Shown: positions 7,593 to 14,252 of the stretch, one piece after another
Layout of the letters: each line of letters begins with the position of its first letter
Numbering within the stretch: the stretch's first letter is position 1
Origin: Roseiarcus sp050013915
Lineage (GTDB): Bacteria; Pseudomonadota; Alphaproteobacteria; Rhizobiales; Beijerinckiaceae
Direction: 5' to 3'
Assembly (NCBI GenBank): GCA_050013915.1
Contig: JBEKEI010000050.1
Span: forward strand, 1 to 30,215
Length of the DNA stretch: 30,215 bases
Notes under the pieces: model-generated
The model's database searches: none
Told to the model about the DNA's origin: nothing
What the model saw: the letters and a program-made list of their open reading frames with translations, nothing else
Position numbers and translations under genes: made by a program

Positions 7593-8240
7593 ATGACCAA
7601 CGGCCAAGCCACGCTTAAAGCAAAAAAAAGGACCATCAATCCGATCCTCAAGTTAGTGCTTGAGCTGGGACCGCTCGTCCTGTTTTTCGGGGCTTATTCG
7701 TTGGCCTCCAAAGAGCCGGCCGGATTGCTGATACTCGGCGTGCCCATGACGCCTCTTCTGGAGGCTACCGCCGTGATGATGGTCAGCGTGATCGTGACGC
7801 TCGGCGTCTCCTACGCGCTGCTGCGGCGCATCCCGATCATGCCGCTGGTCACGGCGATCATCGTCGTGATCTTCGGCTCGCTGACCTTCTTCTTCCACGA
7901 CGAGACGTTCATCAAGATGAAGCCGACCGCGCTCTACCTGCTGTTCGGCGGCGCGCTGATCGGCGGACTCGCCTTCGACCGGCCGCTGCTGCCGGTCCTG
8001 TTCGACGGCGCGCTGAACGTCACCGCCGAGGGATGGCGCAAGCTCACCTGGCGCTGGGCGTTGTTCTTCGTCGGGCTGGCGGCGCTGAACGAGATCATCT
8101 GGCGCACCCAGACGACCGGCGTCTGGGTCGGGTTCAAGACCTTCGGCATCCTGCCCCTGACGGTGCTGTTCGCGCTCGCCCAGGCGCCGCTGGTGATGCG
8201 CCACGAAGCCAAGGACGACGAACGCAACGAGACGCTCTGA
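7593..8240 (+). CDS. yciB: Inner membrane-spanning protein YciB (septation protein A)
   Basis: Integral membrane protein of the YciB/IspZ family, linked to cell-envelope upkeep and septation; molecular activity unknown. The 215-residue protein has a basic N-terminus (KAKKRTINPILK), then about five to six spans. Family-typical segments are LELGPLVLFFGAY near the start, HDETFIKMKPTALYLLFGGAL in the middle and WRKLTWRWALFFVGLAALNEIIWR near the end. I use ATG 7593 rather than the TTG directly before it at 7590, because GAGAGAGG lies at a better distance from the ATG. It lies downstream of ftsY. The C-terminal tail is charged (HEAKDDERNETL). It converges on the 538-residue protein gene with 24 bases between stops. 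Confidence 0.93.
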   Translation: MTNGQATLKAKKRTINPILKLVLELGPLVLFFGAYSLASKEPAGLLILGVPMTPLLEATAVMMVSVIVTLGVSYALLRRIPIMPLVTAIIVVIFGSLTFFFHDETFIKMKPTALYLLFGGALIGGLAFDRPLLPVLFDGALNVTAEGWRKLTWRWALFFVGLAALNEIIWRTQTTGVWVGFKTFGILPLTVLFALAQAPLVMRHEAKDDERNETL

Positions 8241-8264
8241 CACGGTCGGGCGAACGGCCATCGG

Positions 8265-9881
8265 TCATTTCCAGGCGTCGAGCGCCTGAGCCATGACCCG
8301 ATCGCCGGTATCGCCCTTCTCGAATGTCAGCTTGGCGATCCTCTCGTCGGTGAGCAGCATCGGAAAATCGAACCAGGTCCGCGCCGCGAGAAGTCCCAGA
8401 TTATGCGCCGCATCCGCATCCGAACGGGTCAGGCCGATCAGATAATAGCCGTCGCTGATCTTGACCTTCACGCCCGACAGGGCGTCGCCCGAGGTCGCGT
8501 CCGCCCTGCGCAATTGCGGCAGCGCGAGATCCTGGATCCCCTTGATCTCGGCGCCGTCCGCGAAGGTCGCGCGCAGATCGATCGTGTGGGTGGCTGGCAG
8601 GCCTGGATCCGCATTCTTCCGGATCGTCACCGTCACGTGCATTTTCGCGTCGGGAATCTCGACCTCGATCCGGACCGCGAGCGTCGACGGCTGCCCGGAC
8701 GTCGCCGGAATTATCGACCAGAGCGCGCTGCCCAGATCGACGAGCGGCTTGGGATCGTTCTGCACGCCGATCAGCATCGCGGCGCGCGAGCTCGCGGGCA
8801 GGACGGCCGCGGGCGCAGCGTTCTCGGCCACGCGCTGGGGCGGCGCAGGCTTCGCCTCCGGCGCGGCGGCGCCCGGCGCCGGGACCTGGCTCGCCGCCGG
8901 GGCGGCGGGAGCGGGCGGGGGCGTCGGGGCGACGGGCACCGCGGTGACCGGCACCGGAACAGTCGGAATCGGCGTCTCCTCCGCCGCCGGCTTGGGTTCG
9001 CCCTCGTCGCCGGCGCCGATCCGCCGCGCGATTTTGTTCTGCCCGGCCGCCCCCGTCGTGTCGGCCGATTCGTCGGGCGCCCGGATCCCCAGATCGCGCG
9101 GCTGCTCCTTCCAGAGGTAGGCGGCCAGGGCGATCGCGGCAACGCCGAGAAACGCGATGAGCGCCACGAAGGCCGAGGGATTCCGGCGCGGCGGCGGCGG
9201 GCGCCCGGGCGCGCTCGGCCGTCCACTGTCGCCGTCGGCGCGCAGCGGCGCAAGGCCGGCGGCGACCGGCGGCGAAGCGGCGACCGGCGGAGCATGGCCG
9301 TGGTCGTCGGCGGGCGAGGCGCGCTCCACCGCGACCGGCGGGGCGGGCAGCGACCGGCCCACCCCGCCCGGCGCCCGTTCTGATCCGATCAACGGCTCGG
9401 CGCGCACCGGAGCAGGCGCGGGCGCTGCAGCCGGAGCGGCGGGAGTCGACTGGCCCATCGCGGGGCGCCGCGGCGCGGTCGGCGCCTTCGGCGGCGGTTC
9501 CGGGACGGCGGGCGGATTTGAGGCGGTCGGTCGGGCGGCGGGCGGCGGCTGGGGCCGCGGCGCGGCGGCGGGGGTCGGCCGCGCCACCGGCGCCGGCTTC
9601 TGTGCGGCGGCCGCCGACGCCGGGGTCGCGGCCGGGGGCCAGTGCGGGGCCCCGGCCGTCGCCAGCTGCGCCTCATATTCGGCTTCCAGACGCGCTATCG
9701 CCTTGTCCAGCGCAGCATCCTCGTTGGCGATGTCGCCCTCGGCCATCGCCGGCTGGATCGAGCGCAGCTGCCCGATCAACGCCTTGCGCGCCCGCTCGTA
9801 GATCGCGCGGCGAGCCGTGGACGCCGTTCGGGTCGGCAGGTTGGCCAAGGCTTTGGCGAGCAGCGGGTAATAGTCAGCCAT
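8265..9881 (-). CDS. Uncharacterised proline-rich membrane-anchored protein
   Basis: A 538-residue protein of no named function. From the N-terminus: an all-helical, probably cytoplasmic domain (residues 1-75, starting MADYYPLLAKALANLP and ending in a charged helix EDAALDKAIARLEAEYEAQL); a long low-complexity alanine/proline linker (about 80-235); one transmembrane helix (about 237-257, FVALIAFLGVAAIALAAYLW); a second alanine/proline linker (about 290-350) that would lie in the periplasm; and a folded C-terminal domain (about 360-538) rich in beta strands with DAKMHVTVTIRKN and DGYYLIGLTRSD. The layout, a cytoplasmic helical module joined across the membrane to a periplasmic beta domain, resembles a trans-envelope linker or sensor, but that is only inference. 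It lies 47 bases after purA on the same strand and is probably cotranscribed. Confidence 0.85.
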   Translation of the reverse strand: MADYYPLLAKALANLPTRTASTARRAIYERARKALIGQLRSIQPAMAEGDIANEDAALDKAIARLEAEYEAQLATAGAPHWPPAATPASAAAAQKPAPVARPTPAAAPRPQPPPAARPTASNPPAVPEPPPKAPTAPRRPAMGQSTPAAPAAAPAPAPVRAEPLIGSERAPGGVGRSLPAPPVAVERASPADDHGHAPPVAASPPVAAGLAPLRADGDSGRPSAPGRPPPPRRNPSAFVALIAFLGVAAIALAAYLWKEQPRDLGIRAPDESADTTGAAGQNKIARRIGAGDEGEPKPAAEETPIPTVPVPVTAVPVAPTPPPAPAAPAASQVPAPGAAAPEAKPAPPQRVAENAAPAAVLPASSRAAMLIGVQNDPKPLVDLGSALWSIIPATSGQPSTLAVRIEVEIPDAKMHVTVTIRKNADPGLPATHTIDLRATFADGAEIKGIQDLALPQLRRADATSGDALSGVKVKISDGYYLIGLTRSDADAAHNLGLLAARTWFDFPMLLTDERIAKLTFEKGDTGDRVMAQALDAWK

Positions 9882-9928
9882 GTTCGGTCCCGGTCGCTCC
9901 TTGGATATTCGTGCGGGCGATCGCCGAA

Positions 9929-11224
9929 TTAGTCTCTGAACGGATCATGCACGAGAATCGTATCTTCTCGTTCCGGACTCGTCGACAGCAGGGCGACCGG
10001 GGCCCCGATCAACTCCTCGATGCGCCGGACATATTTTATCGCCTGCGCGGGCAGATCAGCCCAGGAGCGTGCGCCGCCGGTCGTCCCCCGCCAGCCCTCG
10101 ATCGTCTCATAGACCGGTTCGACCCGCATCTGGGCGCCCTGCGCGGCGGGGAGATAGTCGATCTCTGCGCCGTCTATGCGATAATGCGTGCACACCTTGA
10201 TTTCCTCGAAGCCGTCGAGGATGTCGAGCTTGGTCAGCGCTATGCCGTCGATTCCCGAGATCTTGACGCATTGTCGCACGAGCACGGCGTCGAACCAGCC
10301 GCAGCGGCGCGGCCGGCCCGTGTTGGTGCCGAATTCACTGCCGCGCTGGCCGATGAGGCGCCCGACATCGTCGTCGAGCTCGGTCGGAAACGGGCCGCCG
10401 CCCACCCGCGTCGTATAGGCCTTGGCGATGCCCAGCACGTAACCGATCGCGCGCGGCCCGAGGCCCGAGCCCGTCGCGGCATTGGCCGCCACCGTATTGG
10501 ACGAGGTGACATAGGGATAGGTGCCGTGGTCGACGTCCAGAAGCACGCCCTGGGCGCCCTCGAACAGAATCCGCTTACCCGCGCGCCGGGCGCGATCGAG
10601 AATGTCGAAGGTCGCGGCCATGAACGGCAGGACCCTGGGGGCGATCGCCAGCAACTCCGCGCGGATCGCCTGGGCGTCGGGCGGCGCGAGCCCGAGACCG
10701 CGCCAGAGCGGATCGTGGTGGGCGAGCAGCCGCGCGATCTTGGCGTCGAGATCGTCGGGCTCGGCGAGATCCATCAGCCGGATCGCGCGCCGGCCGACCT
10801 TGTCCTCATAGGCCGGACCGATGCCGCGTTTGGTCGTGCCGATCTTGACGCCGGCGGTCGCGGCGGATTCGCGGTGGGCGTCGAGGTCGCGATGAAGCGA
10901 CAGGATCAGGGGCGCGTTTTCCGCGACCTTGAGGTTGTCCGGCGTCACCTCGATCCCCTGCCCGCGCAGCTTGTCGATTTCCTGAACCAGATGATAGGGA
11001 TCGAGCACGACGCCGTTGCCGATGACGGATACTTTGCCGGGGCGCACGATCCCGGACGGCAGCAGCGCGAGCTTGTAGACCTTGTTGCCGACCACCAGCG
11101 TATGGCCGGCGTTATGGCCGCCCTGGAAGCGCACGATCACGTCGGCGGACACCGACAACCAGTCGACGATCTTGCCCTTTCCCTCGTCGCCCCACTGGGC
11201 GCCGACCACGACCACGTTGGCCAT
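9929..11224 (-). CDS. purA: Adenylosuccinate synthetase
   Basis: Makes adenylosuccinate from IMP, aspartate and GTP, the first committed step to AMP. The 431-residue protein has the standard length. It starts MANVVVVGAQWGDEGKGKIV with the catalytic Asp of GDEGKGK, then QGGHNAGHT (about 35-42) with the catalytic His, then TTKRGIGPAYEDKVGRRAIR, and the conserved GAQGVLLDVDHGTYPYVTSS, ending with a GTP-binding C-terminal part. ATG 11224 is chosen because MANVVVVGAQWGDEGKGK begins the fold. AAGGAG lies 10 bases before it; an in-frame ATG at 11272 would fall inside the terminator hairpin. A strong intrinsic terminator-like element lies 20-63 bases upstream, so purA either has a promoter of its own or is controlled by readthrough. 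Confidence 0.97.
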   Translation of the reverse strand: MANVVVVGAQWGDEGKGKIVDWLSVSADVIVRFQGGHNAGHTLVVGNKVYKLALLPSGIVRPGKVSVIGNGVVLDPYHLVQEIDKLRGQGIEVTPDNLKVAENAPLILSLHRDLDAHRESAATAGVKIGTTKRGIGPAYEDKVGRRAIRLMDLAEPDDLDAKIARLLAHHDPLWRGLGLAPPDAQAIRAELLAIAPRVLPFMAATFDILDRARRAGKRILFEGAQGVLLDVDHGTYPYVTSSNTVAANAATGSGLGPRAIGYVLGIAKAYTTRVGGGPFPTELDDDVGRLIGQRGSEFGTNTGRPRRCGWFDAVLVRQCVKISGIDGIALTKLDILDGFEEIKVCTHYRIDGAEIDYLPAAQGAQMRVEPVYETIEGWRGTTGGARSWADLPAQAIKYVRRIEELIGAPVALLSTSPEREDTILVHDPFRD

Positions 11225-11244
11225 CCCGCGCGAACTCCTTGCCC

Positions 11245-11287
11245 AAAAAACAAACCCCGGCGCCAGCCGCAATGGGCTGGGCCGGGG
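11245..11287 (-). terminator. Intrinsic terminator/attenuator between OFA gene and purA
   Basis: Read on the minus strand, a GC-rich hairpin (outer arms CCCCGGC and GCCGGGG, inner arms GGCTGG/CCAGCC around a short loop, one bulged base) is followed directly by TTTGTTTTTT. This is the best terminator in the window. It could end the formate operon or act as an attenuator in the purA leader. Confidence 0.75.
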
Positions 11288-11412
11288 CTCATTGCGACAA
11301 TGGACTACGCGATTGCCGTGGCCGAGTAAAGTCGGCCGTCACCCGACCGCGCCGGTCGGCGCCGCGGCCGTCGTCATGCGGCGCGGACCCCATTGCGCCG
11401 CGGCGCGGCGCG

Positions 11413-11431
11413 GCTGCCGCCGCGCGGCAGC
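11413..11431 (-). terminator. Hairpin just after OFA transporter stop
   Basis: A perfect stem GCTGCCGC / GCGGCAGC with a 3-base loop, 7 bases beyond the stop codon at 11438. It has no T-tract, so it may only slow polymerase or protect the 3' end of the mRNA. Confidence 0.35.
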
Positions 11432-11437
11432 GGTTCG

Positions 11438-13117
11438 CTACTGGAATATCTTCGCCGCGCCCAGCAGCGTCATGTAGACCCCCCACGCCAGAGGAATGAC
11501 GACCGTCGCCCAGGCGGCGATCGCGCGCGCATCGAGGCCGCCGAGGCCGATGCCGAAAGAACCGCCTGGGGCGGCGGCGGGCGCGGCGGCCGCGACCTCG
11601 GCGTCGGCCCGGATGAACCATTTGTCGGCGACCGGTCGAATCAGCAAGTTGGCGACCAGCCCGACGAAGAGAAGCCCGACGAGCCAGTAGAAGATCGCGT
11701 CATAGACATGATCGCGCGGCACGCCGCCGGCGACGCGCGAATCGTGAAGATAGTTGACCAGCACCGGCCCGACGATACCGGCGGTCGACCACGCGGTCAG
11801 CAGCCGCCCGTGGATGGCGCCGACGTAATGCACGCCGAACATGTCGGCGAGATAGGCCGGCACCGTCGCAAAGCCACCGCCGTACATTGAAGCGATCACG
11901 CAGACCACGGCCGCGAATAGCCCCAGCAGGGACAAATTGGCGAGCGTCGTCAGCGATCCGTAGCAGAGGATGCCGAGAATGAAGAACACGAAATACGTCG
12001 TCCGGCGCCCGAGCCGATCGGAGAGCGAAGCCCAGAAGAACCGCCCCGCGATGTTGAACAGCGAGAACAGGCCGACGAAGCCGGTCGCGACCGCCGCGGC
12101 GAGCCTTCGCTGATCGTCGGTGAATTGCGCGAAGCCGACCGAATGATCGCCGAACAGCGCGCCCCCGAACGTCTCCTGCAGCATTGGCGAAGCCGCCCCG
12201 ATGACGCCGATGCCAGCCGACACGTTGGTCACCAGCACGATCCAGATCAGCCAGAACTGGGGCGTGCGATGCGCGTGGGCGAGCGCGACATCGCCGTGGG
12301 CGATCATCGCGCGTCGGGTGGTTGGCGCGGTCCAGCCCTCGGGGCGCCATCCCGTCGGCGGTATCCGATAGCCGAACGCGCCGCCGACCATGAAGACGAA
12401 GTAGATCGCCGCCATGATCAGGAACGTTTCCCAGACGCCGACGCTGGTCGTGGTCCTGAACTGGTTCATCAGCCAGGTCGCCAGCGGCGAGCCGATCATG
12501 GCGCCGCCGCCGAAGCCCATGATCGCCATGCCCGTCGCCATCCCGCGCCGGTCGGGAAACCATTTCACCAGCGTCGAGACCGGAGAAATATAGCCGAGCC
12601 CGAGGCCGACGCCGCCGATGACGCCCGAGCCGAGCCACATGATCCAGAGCTGGTGGAGATAGACGCCGCCGGCGGAGATGACCAGGCCGCCGGACCAGCA
12701 CAGCGCGGCGACGAAGCCCGCCTTGCGCGGTCCCTCGCGCTCGAGCCAGCCGCCCCAGAGAGCGGCCGAGGATCCGAGCACGACGAAGAACAGCGTGAAC
12801 ATCCAGCCGAGATCGAACTGCGTCCAATCGCAATCGGTGGCGAACAGCGCGTGACCGGTGATGCCGAGCTTGCCGGAGAAGGTCGTCGCGTCGCCCGGGC
12901 AGGCGACCGGCTTGGCGGCGCCGGTCGCCGCCGCGACCATACGGCCCAACGGGACCCAGAACACCGAGAAGCCATACGCCATGCCGATGCACAAATGGAT
13001 CGCCAGCGCGGCGGGCGGCACGAGCCACCGGTTGAACCCGGGCCGCGCGATGGTCCTCGCCCGGTCGAGAAGCCCGACGGCGGATCCCTTGGGCCCAGCC
13101 AAATCAAAAGTCGTCAT
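11438..13117 (-). CDS. OFA-family MFS transporter (oxalate/formate type)
   Basis: A 559-residue major facilitator carrier of the oxalate:formate antiporter family, in the inner membrane. It starts MTTFDLAGPKGSAVGLLDRA, then FNRWLVPPAALAIHLCIGMA opens the first span. About twelve spans follow, with the usual MFS cytoplasmic loops (VKWFPDRRGMATGMAIMG after span 4, and LSDRLGRRTTYF between spans 8 and 9). It is longer than OxlT (about 420) because of an insert after span 1 (AAATGAAKPVACPGDATTF) and a C-terminal extra span, both common in bacterial OFA members. ATG 13117 has GTGGA six bases upstream; a longer frame to 13306 would overlap fdsD. As last gene of the fds block it most likely moves formate or a related small acid, but direction and substrate are inferred from position and family only. 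Confidence 0.85.
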   Translation of the reverse strand: MTTFDLAGPKGSAVGLLDRARTIARPGFNRWLVPPAALAIHLCIGMAYGFSVFWVPLGRMVAAATGAAKPVACPGDATTFSGKLGITGHALFATDCDWTQFDLGWMFTLFFVVLGSSAALWGGWLEREGPRKAGFVAALCWSGGLVISAGGVYLHQLWIMWLGSGVIGGVGLGLGYISPVSTLVKWFPDRRGMATGMAIMGFGGGAMIGSPLATWLMNQFRTTTSVGVWETFLIMAAIYFVFMVGGAFGYRIPPTGWRPEGWTAPTTRRAMIAHGDVALAHAHRTPQFWLIWIVLVTNVSAGIGVIGAASPMLQETFGGALFGDHSVGFAQFTDDQRRLAAAVATGFVGLFSLFNIAGRFFWASLSDRLGRRTTYFVFFILGILCYGSLTTLANLSLLGLFAAVVCVIASMYGGGFATVPAYLADMFGVHYVGAIHGRLLTAWSTAGIVGPVLVNYLHDSRVAGGVPRDHVYDAIFYWLVGLLFVGLVANLLIRPVADKWFIRADAEVAAAAPAAAPGGSFGIGLGGLDARAIAAWATVVIPLAWGVYMTLLGAAKIFQ

Positions 13118-13191
13118 CTGTTTCCACCCCTGCCCTTTTTCGAGGCCGGGTCCCGTCCGGGCCCGCCTCGTCGCGATCGCGCGACGAATGT

Positions 13192-13422
13192 TCAGTCGCC
13201 GCGCCGGTCCCTGAGTTTGGCGACCGCCTCGGCGGCCGTAGAATTGAGATCGGAATGTCCGGCCGCCGCGTGGGCGACGATTTCCCCGATCATCCCGGGC
13301 GTCCAATAGAGCCGCAGATGTTCGGCCGCGCCGTTCGCGGCTTCGTCCTTGGGCATCGCGCTGAAATAGTCGCCGATCTGGTTGGCCATCTGGACGAGCT
13401 TGGCGATCTTGGTCCCGCTCAC
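13192..13422 (-). CDS. fdsD: Formate dehydrogenase delta subunit
   Basis: A small (76 aa) fourth component encoded in fds operons, required for full activity in other organisms though its role is unclear. It reads MSGTKIAKLVQMANQIGDYF and then SAMPKDEAANGAAEHLRLYW, which are the hallmarks of the FdsD family (MANQI near the start, then an E-H-L-R-x-Y/F-W block), followed by a stretch with TPGMIGEIVAHAAAG. The start is GTG, whose last bases overlap the fdhD stop (GTGA), so translation is coupled. The same DNA also lies in other open frames, so this gene is easy to miss. 74 bases separate it from the OFA gene. Confidence 0.88.
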   Translation of the reverse strand: MSGTKIAKLVQMANQIGDYFSAMPKDEAANGAAEHLRLYWTPGMIGEIVAHAAAGHSDLNSTAAEAVAKLRDRRGD

Positions 13423-14252
13423 GCCGCGAGCCCCCCGCCGGCCACAGCGCCAGGGTCGTTGAAGATCAAGGCATGATCGGCCCGCGCGATGGCGATCAGG
13501 ACGAGGCCGCTCGCCCGCGCCCGCTCGATGGCGAGCGACGTCGGCGCTGACAGCGCGACCAGGGTCGAAGCGCCGAACGCGAGGGCCTTGGCGACCATCT
13601 CGAACGAGCAGCGGCTGGTGATCACGATGAATCCGCCGGCGGGGTCGACCCCGCGCCGGGCGAGCGCGCCGATCAGCTTGTCGAGCGCATTGTGCCGCCC
13701 AACGTCCTCGCGCAGCGCGACGACCGCGCCCCCGCGGTCGCACCAGGCGGCGGCGTGGACCGCGCGGGTCTCGGCGTTGAGCGGTTGGCTGCGGTCGAGC
13801 GCGGCCAACGCCGCGCGCACCGCCGCGGGCGCGATCGGCTCGGATCGGGCGAGCTTGGCGCGCGGCGCAGGCAGCTCGGCGAGATCCTGGATGCCGCACA
13901 GGCCGCACCCGGTGCGCCCCGACATCGCGCGGCCGCGCGCCAGATGCGCGCTCATCCGCTCGCCGGCGAGCGCGACGTTCAGCGTCAGCCCGCGCTCGGC
14001 GCGCGCGATCTCGATGCCCCTTATATCCCCGACCCGCTCGACGATCCCTTCGGTCAGCGAGAAGCCGGTCGCGAAATCCTCGAGATCCCCTGGGGTCGTC
14101 ATCATCACCGCGAAGGGCACGCCGCCGAACAGGATATTGACCGCGATCTCGACCGCGACGGGCCTCGCCGTCGGCCCTCCGACCGCGCCGCGCTCATAGC
14201 TGTATTCGCGCGCCGCGATCGCCGCCGACGGCGATTCGTCACTCTGCCGCAT
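13419..14252 (-). CDS. fdhD: Formate dehydrogenase sulfurtransferase FdhD
   Basis: Delivers sulfur from the cysteine desulfurase to the molybdenum cofactor of formate dehydrogenase; without it the enzyme is inactive. The 277-residue protein has the family blocks VNILFGGVPFAVMMTTPGDL and EDFATGFSLTEGIV (about 38-71), the reactive cysteine pair GCGLCG at 115-120 (Cys116, Cys119), and REDVGRHNALDKLIGA (181-196), then FIVITSRCSFEMVAKA. Length is typical. It overlaps the end of fdsA by 14 bases and the start of fdsD by 4, a tight coupling inside the fds operon. This position corresponds to fdsC of other fds operons. Confidence 0.95.
   Translation of the reverse strand: MRQSDESPSAAIAAREYSYERGAVGGPTARPVAVEIAVNILFGGVPFAVMMTTPGDLEDFATGFSLTEGIVERVGDIRGIEIARAERGLTLNVALAGERMSAHLARGRAMSGRTGCGLCGIQDLAELPAPRAKLARSEPIAPAAVRAALAALDRSQPLNAETRAVHAAAWCDRGGAVVALREDVGRHNALDKLIGALARRGVDPAGGFIVITSRCSFEMVAKALAFGASTLVALSAPTSLAIERARASGLVLIAIARADHALIFNDPGAVAGGGLAA

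Noticed and set aside
13450..13466. TTGAAGATCAA inside fdhD as a possible FNR box
   Set aside because: Half-sites are spaced by one base instead of four, and it lies within a coding region.
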